From JAGVSR01 sp963708775 (lineage in GTDB: Bacteria > Pseudomonadota > Alphaproteobacteria > Rhizobiales > Hyphomicrobiaceae): 64,000 nt of DNA. Positions within the stretch are counted from its first letter, which is position 1. Every line of letters begins with the position of its first letter. This document shows positions 9,144-18,179 of this stretch, one piece after another. The translations under genes were made by a program, and so were the position numbers. The notes under the pieces were generated by a model that was not told the DNA's origin, ran no database searches, and was given only the letters and a program-made list of their open reading frames with translations. The DNA lies in contig CAVPTI010000002.1 of assembly GCA_963708775.1 (NCBI GenBank), positions 484,029-548,028 of the forward strand. Direction: 5' to 3'.

Positions 9144-9993
9144 GGCGCTTGACCGCCAGCAGCGGTGTTCCCGACTTGGCGATGCGATCGGCCGCTTCGG
9201 GAAGTGTTTCGGCCACGGTAGCCATGTGGTGCGCATTGGCGTGCAGCAGCATGATGCCGTCGGTCATGATGCCGACGTGGCCCTTCCAAAACACGAGGTC
9301 GCCGCGTTCGAGGCCTTCGTAATCAGCCGATACTTCGATGGCTTGGCCCAATTCAGCAAACTGCATGTCGCTGTCGCGCGGGGCGACGATGCCGGCCGCC
9401 TGGAGCGACAGTTGCACCAAGCCGGAGCAATCGATGCCGATGCGCGTCTTGCCGCCCCATAGGTAGGGGGTATCGATGAGCCGCTCGGCGACTTCGACGA
9501 AGTCTCGCGCGCCTTTATCCAATCCGGCGATGTGGCGGTTAAAGACCCAGGCGCCGATGTGCGTTTTGCTGAAGCGTTCGCCCTCCTCGACGACGCTCAA
9601 TTCGGAATTGAGGCTGAGGTGCATGATCGGAGCGCACTTCATGTCAGGTTCGGGGTAGAGGAACGTCCCGATAGCCTTCACGCGATGGGTCGGCTCGACG
9701 ATCACATCGGACAGCGCCGTGGCGGGGACGTAGCCGACATAGCCGTCGCGTTCGAGTTGTACCCAGGCCCAACCGTCCTGCTCGTCGAAGACGCTGACAC
9801 GCTCGCCGTAAAGGGCTTCCGTATCAAGGCCATCGGAGGGTACAGGGCGGCGGCGCAAGGCAACGGCCGGGCGGATGACCTGGGCTGGCTGGCCGGCGAT
9901 GTAGCGCAACGCTTCGTAGCGCCCGATGAGGCGCTCGTCGGCAAGATCAGGGCGGATGGCGTTGCGGCGGGTGTCGAGACGTTCGCCCGTCAT
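9124..9993 (-). CDS. NlpC/P60 family (C40) cell-wall peptidase with SH3 domain
   Basis: 289 residues. The N-terminal half holds bacterial SH3-like segments (ALYGERVSVFDEQDGWAWVQ followed by GYVGYVPATAL). The C-terminal NlpC/P60 domain has the catalytic Cys in GIDCSGLVQLSLQAAGI, His in GHVGIMTDGIMLLHANAH and the LERGDLVFWKGH strand. Such enzymes cut gamma-D-Glu to diamino-acid bonds in peptidoglycan peptides. No signal peptide is visible, so it may act on recycled muropeptides in the cytoplasm. Its start overlaps the stop of the upstream aminopeptidase gene by four bases (ATGA), indicating translational coupling. Confidence 0.9.
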   Translation of the reverse strand: MTGERLDTRRNAIRPDLADERLIGRYEALRYIAGQPAQVIRPAVALRRRPVPSDGLDTEALYGERVSVFDEQDGWAWVQLERDGYVGYVPATALSDVIVEPTHRVKAIGTFLYPEPDMKCAPIMHLSLNSELSVVEEGERFSKTHIGAWVFNRHIAGLDKGARDFVEVAERLIDTPYLWGGKTRIGIDCSGLVQLSLQAAGIVAPRDSDMQFAELGQAIEVSADYEGLERGDLVFWKGHVGIMTDGIMLLHANAHHMATVAETLPEAADRIAKSGTPLLAVKRLKTSSA

Positions 9994-11450
9994 GCGCCGG
10001 CCTCGCTTTCGCGGCGAAGCACTTCGAGCACGGTGCGTGCGGTCTGCACTTCACCGCCGCGCGGGCCGAGGGGCCGCCCGGCGGGACGCCAGCCGTACAG
10101 ATCGAAATGGGCAAAGCGCGGCGCGCTTTTCACGAAGCGCTTGAGGAACAGTGCCGCCGTTATGGAGCCCGCAAACGGGCTCTCCCACACGTTGTTCATG
10201 TCAGCGACATCGCTGTCGAGATTGCGATCGTAACCCGGCCAGAGCGGCAGACGCCAGACGGGGTCACCGATGGCTTCGCCGGTTTCCTGGAGGCGTGCTG
10301 CGAGGGCGCTATCATTCGTAAAGAGCGCCGGCAAATCTGGCCCAAGTGCGGTACGGGCCGCGCCCGTGAGCGTCGCAAAGACAAAGATACTATCGGGTGC
10401 GCCCTCGTCTGCGAGCGTCAAGGCGTCGGCCAGGACGAGGCGACCCTCCGCGTCCGTGTTGCCGATTTCGACGGTGATGCCGGAGCGGCTCTTGAGGACG
10501 TCGCCGGGGCGGAAGGCATCGCCTGCAATTGCGTTCTCGGCGGAGGCGATCAGAAGCTTCAGGCGAACGTCGATCCCCTGCCCCATGATCATGTGGGCGA
10601 TGGAGAGGGCGACTGCGGCGCCACCCATGTCCTTCTTCATGATCAGCATGGCGGAGGCTGGCTTGATGTCGAGCCCGCCGGTATCGAACGTGATGCCTTT
10701 GCCGACGAGCGTGATCTTGGGCGCGTCAGGGCGGCCACCGGGCTTGTGCCAATCGAGTTCGATCAGGCGCGGGGGACGGGGGCTCGCGCGGCCAACGGCA
10801 TGGATCATGGGAAAGTTCTGCAACAGAAGATCATCGCCGACGACAGAGCGGACCGTTGCGCCATGGAGTGCAGCGACAGATCTCACGGCCGTTTCGATCT
10901 CGGCGGGCCCAAGGTCGCTGGCGGGGGTATTGATGAGGTCGCGGCCGAGCCACGCGGCTTCGACGGTGTTGGCCAGGCGTGCACGATCGACGTCTGGCGG
11001 TAAAACGAGCCGGGCCGCTTTTGTATCGCCATTTTGCTTGTTCGGCTTGTAGCGGCGGTAGCGATAGGCGCCCAAAGCCCACGATAGGGCGGCAAGGTCC
11101 GGCTGCGCGAAGCCCTGACCAAGCCGATAGGCTCCGGCCGGGAGGGATCCGGCCACGTGTCCGAGAAGAAGGTCGGAGGGGCCGCAGGGTTCGCCCGAAG
11201 GAGCACTGCCGGCGCCAAGCAGAACGGCAGCGATGTCGCCGTTGGCCGAGGGCAATAGAACATGGGCTTTGGCCGCGCCCTTAAATCCCGTGGTCTCGGC
11301 CCAGCGACGGGTTGCTGCGTCGGGGAGGATGTCTTCCAGATGGCCGGCAGGCACGAGATGGATCGGGATCGCGGCCTCGCCGGGTTGGGCAAAAAGCTCA
11401 AGCGCGTCGGGTCGTGCGACCGGATTGGCGGGGGAGTGTGGCGTCGTCAT
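9990..11450 (-). CDS. Leucyl aminopeptidase family protein (M17)
   Basis: 486 residues. The C-terminal M17 catalytic domain is clear: VGKGITFDTGGLDIKPASAM, KKDMGGAA (metal-ligand Asp and Lys) and the signature NTDAEGRLVLADAL. The N-terminal domain is divergent from E. coli PepA. It cleaves N-terminal residues from peptides using two metal ions in the cytoplasm. Coupling by ATGA overlap to the NlpC/P60 gene suggests both degrade peptides together, plausibly murein peptides. This is inference from gene order. Confidence 0.92.
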   Translation of the reverse strand: MTTPHSPANPVARPDALELFAQPGEAAIPIHLVPAGHLEDILPDAATRRWAETTGFKGAAKAHVLLPSANGDIAAVLLGAGSAPSGEPCGPSDLLLGHVAGSLPAGAYRLGQGFAQPDLAALSWALGAYRYRRYKPNKQNGDTKAARLVLPPDVDRARLANTVEAAWLGRDLINTPASDLGPAEIETAVRSVAALHGATVRSVVGDDLLLQNFPMIHAVGRASPRPPRLIELDWHKPGGRPDAPKITLVGKGITFDTGGLDIKPASAMLIMKKDMGGAAVALSIAHMIMGQGIDVRLKLLIASAENAIAGDAFRPGDVLKSRSGITVEIGNTDAEGRLVLADALTLADEGAPDSIFVFATLTGAARTALGPDLPALFTNDSALAARLQETGEAIGDPVWRLPLWPGYDRNLDSDVADMNNVWESPFAGSITAALFLKRFVKSAPRFAHFDLYGWRPAGRPLGPRGGEVQTARTVLEVLRRESEAGA

Positions 11451-11609
11451 CCGTGAAAATCTCGCTCGTGTGCCGGGTCATGGGTGGAACTGGTGAAGCC
11501 TGCCGCAGGGCGCGACGAGATGCGATGACCACGCCTCTCTTGTGCAGCACTGCCAGCCGCCTTAGGACCATGGCTGGACCTAGCATATTCGCTCCAGGAA
11601 GGCGAAAGC

Positions 11610-12266
11610 ATGCCCGAACCTCAACTCTCCCTCGTCATCGGCAACAAAACGTGGTCGAGCTGGAGCCTGCGGCCCTGGCTCGTGCTCAAGCGGTTTTCCA
11701 TTCCCTTTGACGAGATCGGGATTCAGTTGCGGAAGGCCGAAACCAAGCCCAGCATTCTGGCGCATTCGCCCGCGGGCAAAGTTCCGGTTCTGCGCGACGG
11801 GTCCCTCCTCATCTGGGACAGCCTGGCGATCATCGAATACGTCGCCGACCTTTACCCCGATCGCCCCGTTTGGCCGCGAGACCGCGTTGCACGGGGCGTG
11901 GCACGGGCCGTCTCGGCCGAGATGCACGCCGGTTTTCAGCAACTGCGCGAGGTCTGCCCCATGGACCTTTTCGCATCGAAACCCATGGAGAGCTTTCCGG
12001 AAGGCGTGGAGCACAACATTCGCCGCATCGTGCAAAGCTTCCGCGAGTGCCGCTCCAGATATGGCACCGGCGGAGCGTTTTTATTCGGCGACTTCAGTGC
12101 GGCAGACGCAATGTATGCGCCGGTGTGTTCGCGGTTCCGCACATATGTGCCCGATCTCGCGCGCTTCGGGGACGACGGTACGACGGCCGCGTACATCGAA
12201 ACCATCTTTGCCATGCCGGAGATGGAGGAGTGGGCGGCAGGTGCGCGGACTGAAAGCGCCACCTAA
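11610..12266 (+). CDS. Glutathione S-transferase family protein
   Basis: 218 residues, ATG at 11610 with AGGAAGG upstream. The N-terminal thioredoxin-like domain has the SSWSLRPWLVLKRF active-site helix, where the Ser after NKTWS is the likely catalytic position, the cis-Pro strand GKVPVLRDG and LIWDSLAIIEYVADLYPDR for the glutathione gamma-glutamyl group. The C-terminal helical domain includes GDFSAADAMYAPVCSRF. The class and substrate cannot be fixed. Divergent from the aminopeptidase gene. Confidence 0.93.
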   Translation: MPEPQLSLVIGNKTWSSWSLRPWLVLKRFSIPFDEIGIQLRKAETKPSILAHSPAGKVPVLRDGSLLIWDSLAIIEYVADLYPDRPVWPRDRVARGVARAVSAEMHAGFQQLREVCPMDLFASKPMESFPEGVEHNIRRIVQSFRECRSRYGTGGAFLFGDFSAADAMYAPVCSRFRTYVPDLARFGDDGTTAAYIETIFAMPEMEEWAAGARTESAT

Positions 12267-12404
12267 AAACACGACATTTGAGTTGCATCCGCTTCGATCC
12301 GCAACACTTAAACTTTTATTGAGACCTGTCCCGGAAACTGACGCCCAAACCAATAGGGCGCGCGAGTGATTCGCTCGCCGCTTGCTTGTGCGGGAGCAGT
12401 GACG

Positions 12405-13346
12405 ATGTCGGGTAAGCCGGAAACCAGGGTACGCAATCGTCATGCGGCGATCATCGGGCGAGCGGCCGTGCTGGCCCTCGCCACTCTGACGGGAGCGTGC
12501 TCCGGTCTGTCTGAGGATACGGGACTTGATCTGCTGGCTTCCTCGAAGCCTCCCGCAGACACGCGTCAGGCGAACGAAGGTGGTCAGCCGCAATCGGAAC
12601 TGGGCAAGGCGACGGAGTACTGGGGCAAGGAATTCGCCAAAAATCCGGCGAACTCGGAAGCCGCGGTCGCCTATGCAAAGAACCTTAAGGCGCTCGGAAA
12701 TAAATCGGAAGCGTTCAATGCGTTGCAGCAGGCTTCGCAGGCCAGCCCTGACAGCAAGGACGTCGCCGCGGAGCTTGGACGACTTGCATTGGAATTCGAC
12801 AAGGTATCCCTTGCCGCCCAGATGCTCGAGTTCGCCGACGACCCGCTGCGGCCGGATTGGCGCGTGGTCTCAGCGCGGGGCGCGGCACTCGCGAAGCTCG
12901 GAAAGTACAAGGAGGCGGTGCAGCACCTGGAGCGCGCCAATATGCTCGCACCGGATCAGATTGCGGTGCAGAACAATCTAGCGCTCGCTTACGCCATGAA
13001 TGGCGATGCGCCCAAGGCCGAGACGATGCTGCGTCAGGCCGTGGCGCGCGACGGCGGCAATGTGAAAACGAAGCAGAACCTCGCCCTCGTGCTCGGCCTA
13101 CAGGGTAAGTATGACGAGGCGACACAGATCGGCGCTACGGCAGTTGCAGCAGATGTGGCGCGCGAGAATACGAACCTCGTTCGTCAGATGGTGAAGCTCG
13201 ATCCGAAGGCCACGACACCGTATACGGCTCCGCCAGCGGTCGCGGCCGCACCTCAAGCGATAGCGCCTGTCGCGTTCAAGCCGGCCGCGATCGACACATC
13301 TTCATCGGGTGATTGGGGCACCACCGTCGTGTCCTCGGCGCCTTGA
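12405..13346 (+). CDS. TPR lipoprotein, TadD-like
   Basis: 313 residues from ATG 12405, chosen over an in-frame start at 12366 because GGGAG lies nine bases upstream and the signal peptide then has normal length. The lipobox-like stretch ATLTGAC ends at Cys31, predicting a lipoprotein. Four to five TPR units follow (GKYKEAVQHLERANMLAPDQ, then AVQNNLALAYAMNGDAPKAE). The architecture matches TadD, the pilotin-like lipoprotein of Tad/Flp pili. The Ala/Pro-rich tail ends DWGTTVVSSAP. No other tad gene is in this window, so the gene is an orphan here and a pilus role is inferred from similarity only. Confidence 0.75.
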   Translation: MSGKPETRVRNRHAAIIGRAAVLALATLTGACSGLSEDTGLDLLASSKPPADTRQANEGGQPQSELGKATEYWGKEFAKNPANSEAAVAYAKNLKALGNKSEAFNALQQASQASPDSKDVAAELGRLALEFDKVSLAAQMLEFADDPLRPDWRVVSARGAALAKLGKYKEAVQHLERANMLAPDQIAVQNNLALAYAMNGDAPKAETMLRQAVARDGGNVKTKQNLALVLGLQGKYDEATQIGATAVAADVARENTNLVRQMVKLDPKATTPYTAPPAVAAAPQAIAPVAFKPAAIDTSSSGDWGTTVVSSAP

Positions 13347-13349
13347 GGC

Positions 13350-14492
13350 TCACCGGTTGAACCGGTGCATAAACCGGCGATCGATCCAGTCCTTCCATAG
13401 CCAGGCCCAACGACCGGCCGCGGCAATCGAACCGCGGCTGGCAATCGCTGATTTCTCGCCGAGCGAGACCAAAGACAAGTACGCCCGCTGTGGGACGAAC
13501 GGGTCGAGCAGGCGTGTTTCAAGATGGCCGCGCAGTTGCCGCGCCAGAACCGGACCTTGCCTTACCGCAAACACGCCGGACTTCGGGCGTGGATGTTCGA
13601 TAACCGTTGCACAATCGCCAGCGGCGAAAATGTCTTCGTCGGTGAGGGTCTGCAGCGTCGGCCGCAGCGCGAGGTAGCCTGCCGCATCGCGGGCAAGTCC
13701 TGTATCCGCAAACCACGCGGGAGCTTTTGCCTTCGTCGAGACGATGGCAGCGTCGCTGGCAATCTGGCGTCCCGAGCGGAGGCGCACGTGATGCGGCGCG
13801 ATCTCAACCGCGGTGTCGTGCTCGATGACATCGATGCCGTTTTCCGTCAGCGCCGCGCGAGCGAGCCGCTGTGCCCTCGGTGGATGACCAGGCAGGACAC
13901 CGGTTCCGGCAATAAGGCTGTAGGTAAATGGATCCTGTCGGCGTTGCTCCCATGTCTGGGAGGCGGTCAGGCGGTAGCGCGCAGCAAGGATCAATTCGAC
14001 GCCAGCCGCGCCACCGCCGATGGCGACGATGCGGCGCGGTCCATCGATTGCTGTCGCGCGTTGAACAAGCGCCTGCCACTTCGGCGCGAACAGCGACACC
14101 GGCTTGACCAGAAGCGCGTGCGCCTCGGCACCGGCGATGTCGTCGACGTCGGGTGTGATGCCGACATCAAGGGACAGTACGTCGTATGGCAGCGGTGAGC
14201 CGTTGGCGAGAGCCACACGCCGTTTCTCGCGATCGATGCCGATCGCGGCACCCTCGATCAAGTGCACACCAGCCGCGTTGCAAAGCCGCTTCAGGTCAAT
14301 GAGACATTCATCGAGCCGATAGTGGCCGGCGACGAACCCCGGCAGCATGCCCGAGTAGGGCGCCATCGGCTCCTTGGTGACGAGCGTGATGTCCAGCCCA
14401 GGCATGGACCGGCGGGCGAAAGCTTCGAGCACGAAAACGTGCGCATGTCCGCCGCCGACAAGGACAAGCTGTTTTCGGGGCATGTTTCGCAT
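13350..14492 (-). CDS. FAD/NAD(P)-dependent oxidoreductase, TIGR03169 (SelD-associated) family
   Basis: 380 residues from the ATG at 14492, which overlaps the upstream stop as TGATG; a later ATG lies at 14483. The FAD-binding Rossmann motif LVLVGGGHAHVFVLEAF and the second nucleotide-binding motif RRIVAIGGGAAGVELILA are intact, as are YSGMLPGFVAGHY and DIFAAGDCA. This subfamily resembles NDH-2 dehydrogenases and is often fused to, or found beside, selenide water dikinase. No selD is in the window, so the role is unknown. It appears co-transcribed with the aminotransferase and DUF1489 genes. Confidence 0.85.
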   Translation of the reverse strand: MRNMPRKQLVLVGGGHAHVFVLEAFARRSMPGLDITLVTKEPMAPYSGMLPGFVAGHYRLDECLIDLKRLCNAAGVHLIEGAAIGIDREKRRVALANGSPLPYDVLSLDVGITPDVDDIAGAEAHALLVKPVSLFAPKWQALVQRATAIDGPRRIVAIGGGAAGVELILAARYRLTASQTWEQRRQDPFTYSLIAGTGVLPGHPPRAQRLARAALTENGIDVIEHDTAVEIAPHHVRLRSGRQIASDAAIVSTKAKAPAWFADTGLARDAAGYLALRPTLQTLTDEDIFAAGDCATVIEHPRPKSGVFAVRQGPVLARQLRGHLETRLLDPFVPQRAYLSLVSLGEKSAIASRGSIAAAGRWAWLWKDWIDRRFMHRFNR

Positions 14493-15607
14493 CACTTCGA
14501 TTTGTGGGCGGCTATGAGCGCTAGCGGCAGGACTTCGGCGAACACGTCGAGTTCAACATCGAGACCGCAACTGACGCGAATACAGCGGTCGAGGCCGGGG
14601 GCGATCGGCTTACGGGCAAAGACGTCGCGGTCAAGAAGGGCTTCGAGCACCGCTTTCGCGAAGGCGCCATCCTGACCGCAATCGATGGCGACGAAGTTTG
14701 TGGCTGAGGGCAGCGGTTTCAGCCCGTTGACCTCGGCGATCGCGGCAATGCGCTGGCGGGCGCGGGCAATGCGTTCGACGGCCGAGGCGAGGTAGGCTTG
14801 ATCCTGGATCGCGGCCAGCGCGCCGATCTGGCCTGTGCGATTGATGCCGTAGTGGTTGCGAACTTTGTCGAAGTTGGAGATCAGGCTCGTTTCGCCGATC
14901 GCGTAGCCGATGCGCGCGCCGGCCAATCCATAGGCCTTGGAGAATGTGCGCAGGCGCAGCACCTGAGGGTTCGTGATGTCTATCGGCGGGATGCTGCCAG
15001 CGGGTGCGGTATCAGAATAGGCTTCATCGAGGAGGAGAAGCAGGCCATCCGGCAACCCTTCGATAAGCTGTTCCAGATCAGCGGCGGACCACCACGATCC
15101 CATGGGATTGTTGGGATTCGACACGTAGAGAACTCGGGCGCGCTCTCGCCTAGCCGCCGCGAGCAGCGCTTCGAGGTCTTCGCGATCGTCGCGAAAGGGA
15201 ACCTTTATGAGGCGAGCGCCGTGAGCGGCGACGTGGAAGTTGAATGTGGGATAAGCGCCATCGGACGTGACGACCGTCGTGCCGGGATTGGCCGCGATTT
15301 TGACAGCGAGCCCCAGCAGGCCATCAATGCCCTCGCCGATGACGACGTTGTTCAAGTTGACGCGGTGGAAGTTCGCAATGGCTTCGCGCAAGTCATGATT
15401 TTCAGGATCGCAGTATTTCCAGGCGTCGCGAGCGGCGGCCTCCATGGCTGCGATGGCACCGGGGGCGGGTCCGAAGGCGCTTTCGTTGGCGCCGAGGCGT
15501 GCGCGAAACGGTCGGCCGCGGGAACGCTCCATTTGCTCCGGCCCGACGAACGGGACGGTGTGCGCCAGCGCCTCCACGACCGACGTGATGACAGGTCTGC
15601 GCATCAT
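14492..15607 (-). CDS. PLP-dependent aminotransferase, histidinol-phosphate aminotransferase family
   Basis: 371 residues. Fold type I class II aminotransferase features: substrate-binding GANESAFGPAP, cofactor-anchoring NPNNPMGSW and DEAYSD, and the Schiff-base lysine in TFSKAYGLAGARIGYAIG. It resembles HisC, but the surrounding genes are not his genes, so it may be a HisC paralogue acting on another amino acid such as an aromatic one. It starts one base into the DUF1489 stop (TGATG) and its own stop overlaps the oxidoreductase start, so three genes are coupled. Confidence 0.85.
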   Translation of the reverse strand: MMRRPVITSVVEALAHTVPFVGPEQMERSRGRPFRARLGANESAFGPAPGAIAAMEAAARDAWKYCDPENHDLREAIANFHRVNLNNVVIGEGIDGLLGLAVKIAANPGTTVVTSDGAYPTFNFHVAAHGARLIKVPFRDDREDLEALLAAARRERARVLYVSNPNNPMGSWWSAADLEQLIEGLPDGLLLLLDEAYSDTAPAGSIPPIDITNPQVLRLRTFSKAYGLAGARIGYAIGETSLISNFDKVRNHYGINRTGQIGALAAIQDQAYLASAVERIARARQRIAAIAEVNGLKPLPSATNFVAIDCGQDGAFAKAVLEALLDRDVFARKPIAPGLDRCIRVSCGLDVELDVFAEVLPLALIAAHKSK

Positions 15608-16047
15608 CAGATCAGGCCCAGCGCGGCCAGTTCGCGGCGCATGGCGGGCGGGAGTTCGGAGATATCGCCCTGCGGCCCCGTACCAAGATCGGGCGGCGCG
15701 TCATCGGCGGCGAGATAGCGCCACCCTTGGAATGGGCGGCGAGGTACAGGACGGACTGGAATGATTTGCGGGTGGAGCAGAAGCAGGCAGCATGTCGATC
15801 CGTCTTCTTTTTTTCCTTCATCGAAACCGACCAGGCGCTGACGTGCCTGAATGACCCCTTTAATGACCCAGTAAAGCGAGCCGCCATCCAGAAGATCGGC
15901 TGTGCGCTTCGGCGTTTGGAACGTCGTGTGAAAGACGGCCGGCTTGCCGCCGACCTTGCGCCAGAATTGGCGGTTGGCGGCCTGCCACGACGCGTGGTCC
16001 TCAATCAATTCGGAGCCAACCGACAGCTTGATCATGTGCACCGTCAT
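15607..16047 (-). CDS. DUF1489 family protein
   Basis: 146 residues beginning MTVHMIKLSVGSELIEDHAS, typical of DUF1489, a small alphaproteobacterial family. Other family features are FWRKVGGKPAVFHTTFQTPKR-like strands, SLYWVIKGVIQARQRLVGF and RPFQGWRYL. The basic, aromatic-rich composition recalls a nucleic-acid-binding fold, but no function is known to me. First gene of a coupled trio. Confidence 0.88.
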   Translation of the reverse strand: MTVHMIKLSVGSELIEDHASWQAANRQFWRKVGGKPAVFHTTFQTPKRTADLLDGGSLYWVIKGVIQARQRLVGFDEGKKEDGSTCCLLLLHPQIIPVRPVPRRPFQGWRYLAADDAPPDLGTGPQGDISELPPAMRRELAALGLI

Positions 16048-16147
16048 CGGTTTGCTCCTCCTCTTGTCGCCCCTGCGTAGTACGACGGCGGAGGCCTCCC
16101 GGCGCGGGACGATCCACAGCTTTCATACCTATGGCGGACCGCAGCCA

Positions 16148-16606
16148 TCACTCCTTGCATGTGCCGGTATACTGCCCGAATACGGGTTGTCCGAGCAGAC
16201 CAAGATGGCGGGAATGCACGGCAGGGTGGAGACCGGTCTTGGGATCTTTGTCGTACACAGTCGTGAGGTTGAGGAAACCCTCGTTGACGACCTCCAGAAA
16301 ATGGTTGGCGTTGACGGCGCGAATGATGCGCACGGCGACTGTCTGGGTTCCGTCGCCCGCCGTGAGTGCCGCGGACTGGCCGTCGAGGTCGATCCTGGTA
16401 ATCGAGAACGATAGCGGGCTGGCGACTTTGGAGGCAAAGCCCCCGTCGCCGTAGCTGACCGAGGTACCGGTCGCAAAGGTACACACGAGATCAGTGGGGG
16501 CCATGTCGGCGTCCTTGGCTGCTGGATCGCAGAAAGCCGGCACGGAAGCCAGTATGGACGCGAAGGCCGCTCCTAAGACTGCAATTTTCGCCCGGATTGT
16601 CGTCAT
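16148..16606 (-). CDS. Secreted protein of unknown function
   Basis: 152 residues from ATG 16606 (AGGGGTG just upstream). A signal peptide (KIAVLGAAFASILASVPAFC) is followed by a beta-rich mature domain containing TFATGTSVSYGDGGF, an AALTAGDGTQTVAVRII strand and a C-terminal GQYTGTC. The cysteines, at the end of the signal region, VCTFA and TGTC, may pair in the periplasm. Homologues are common hypothetical proteins in Hyphomicrobiales as far as I recall. Confidence 0.72.
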   Translation of the reverse strand: MTTIRAKIAVLGAAFASILASVPAFCDPAAKDADMAPTDLVCTFATGTSVSYGDGGFASKVASPLSFSITRIDLDGQSAALTAGDGTQTVAVRIIRAVNANHFLEVVNEGFLNLTTVYDKDPKTGLHPAVHSRHLGLLGQPVFGQYTGTCKE

Positions 16607-16767
16607 GATCACCCCTATCGAAGGCATTGCCACTGGTGTGACGCCCGCTGCGGATTGAAGCCGCCTGCACCGCTCTCTGGCAAGCCGCCATTTGGCCGCC
16701 GCGGACGCGACATGCCGCCTTGCTTAAGCCCTGCTTTTCATAATGATGGTCGAAACCTAGTTGATGG

Positions 16768-17220
16768 ATGCGCCACGTGCCCCCCCACCGCGCTGTCGTT
16801 TTGCTGCTCCTGGCCGCCGTTGTTACGCTCCCTGGCTGTGCCGGCTCGGCGGGTGGAGAGGCGGCACTGTTGCCCTCAGGGCCATACACACTGACACCGG
16901 AAGAAATGGCGCTCGACTGTCGAAAGCTGACGGGACGGCTCCAGGTGCGGCTGCTGGCACTGCGCGGCGAAGAGTACAAAGTGCAACCGTCGTCGGCGGC
17001 CCAATCGATGCGGTCGGCGACAAGTGCGGCGCTCGGAACTGACACTGCCAAAAATGCTGCTGCGCGGGCGGCCAACGACCGGCCCATTCTCGATGCCTAC
17101 AACAACCGGTTGGTGGCGCTTGGGTGCCCGAGTTTCGATATCGGGAAGGAACTCGAAGCGCGTCCTTCTGCACCGACGCCCTATCCATCGATCCCCGCTC
17201 GGCCGAAGCGAGCCTCCTGA
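16768..17220 (+). CDS. Putative lipoprotein, unknown function
   Basis: 150 residues. The N-terminal RAVVLLLLAAVVTLPGC is a clear lipoprotein signal peptide (LPGC lipobox, lipidated Cys24). The mature part is helical, has MALDCRKLTGRLQVRLLAL and ends in a Pro-rich tail (PSAPTPYPSIPARPKRAS). Divergent from the secreted protein before it. Envelope location is well supported, function is not. Confidence 0.75.
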   Translation: MRHVPPHRAVVLLLLAAVVTLPGCAGSAGGEAALLPSGPYTLTPEEMALDCRKLTGRLQVRLLALRGEEYKVQPSSAAQSMRSATSAALGTDTAKNAAARAANDRPILDAYNNRLVALGCPSFDIGKELEARPSAPTPYPSIPARPKRAS

Positions 17221-17233
17221 GCGCGATTACACG

Positions 17234-17560
17234 TCATGGACATTTAGTGCTGCCGAGGAAGCTCTTGTCGGCATATCCCTCGACAGAGCCTTTGCGAACC
17301 GCGCACCAGTAGCCGCGCAAGGTGCACCAGCGTTTGCGCTTCTCGAGGATCTGGCCGGCGGACGCTGTGCCGATGACGGCCGCGTCACTATATGGCCGGG
17401 CGCGGATGTTGAGCGATGGCGTGATGACCTGGAAGCAGCCGAAATTCTTTCCTGCCATGGCAGGGACAGGTGGAAGGATCAGGATGCCGGCCGTTGCGAA
17501 CCCCGCTATCAGTCGACCTGCTCTCGATGCCATCGTCATTGTCCGCACTCCCTTTGCCAC
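17234..17560 (-). CDS. Small secreted bacterial SH3-domain protein
   Basis: 108 residues (alternative starts at residues 8 and 10). A signal peptide (LIAGFATAGILILPPVPAMA) precedes one SH3b domain: SLNIRARPYSDAAVIGTASA, then RGYWCAVRKGSVEGYADKSF. The four mature cysteines could form two disulfides. SH3b domains of this type bind cell-wall peptides or act as small periplasmic adaptors. Convergent with the lipoprotein gene. Confidence 0.78.
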   Translation of the reverse strand: MAKGVRTMTMASRAGRLIAGFATAGILILPPVPAMAGKNFGCFQVITPSLNIRARPYSDAAVIGTASAGQILEKRKRWCTLRGYWCAVRKGSVEGYADKSFLGSTKCP

Positions 17561-17688
17561 GGTTGCGATGAGATCTAGGCGTGGATTGCGGCAACCTGGC
17601 GAACGATGCGGCTTGGGCCTTGTAGCGCCCGACGCGCCGCCTGCTATAGCTTAACGGCCGTAATCATGAGGCATATCAAGGAGACCGC

Positions 17689-18174
17689 ATGGCGTCGTCC
17701 GCCTATTCAGCCCTAGAGCGACCAGGCACGATCCCGTGGCCGCCCGTCCTGCTCGTGCTGGCTGTTGTGGGTGCGGTGGCGCTTGGACGTTTCGCGCCCC
17801 TGCCGTGGCCGGGCGTCGGCGACGGTGCGGCATCGCTCGTGGGGCTGGGGTTTGGCGCGGCCGGCATAGCGATTGCTGTCTGGGCGGCGCTGACATTGCG
17901 CCGGCACAGAACGACGATCCTGCCGCATGCGGGGGCTTCTACGCTCGTGACTGGTGGCCCGTACCGGTGGCGGCGCCACCCGATCTATATCGCTGATGTT
18001 TTTTTGCTGCTTGGAGCGGCGGAACTTACGCGCAACATCTGGTTCGTCGCGCTGGCGTTCGCCTTTGCAGGGCTCGTTACGGTCTTGCAGATCATTCCCG
18101 AGGAGCGGCATCTGGAGGCGAAGTTCGGCGACGCCTGGCGCGCCTATGCCGCCCGGACGCGGCGGTGGATCTGA
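17689..18174 (+). CDS. Isoprenylcysteine carboxyl methyltransferase (ICMT/PEMT) family membrane protein
   Basis: 161 residues with about four transmembrane segments. The diagnostic ICMT motif LVTGGPYRWRRHPIYIADVF and the terminal EERHLEAKFGDAWRAYAAR, which binds S-adenosylmethionine in this superfamily, are intact. In bacteria these are membrane methyltransferases acting on lipids or small hydrophobic substrates; prenylated proteins are absent. The downstream gene overlaps or abuts its stop, so they are probably co-transcribed. Confidence 0.88.
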   Translation: MASSAYSALERPGTIPWPPVLLVLAVVGAVALGRFAPLPWPGVGDGAASLVGLGFGAAGIAIAVWAALTLRRHRTTILPHAGASTLVTGGPYRWRRHPIYIADVFLLLGAAELTRNIWFVALAFAFAGLVTVLQIIPEERHLEAKFGDAWRAYAARTRRWI

Positions 18175-18179
18175 GCGAC

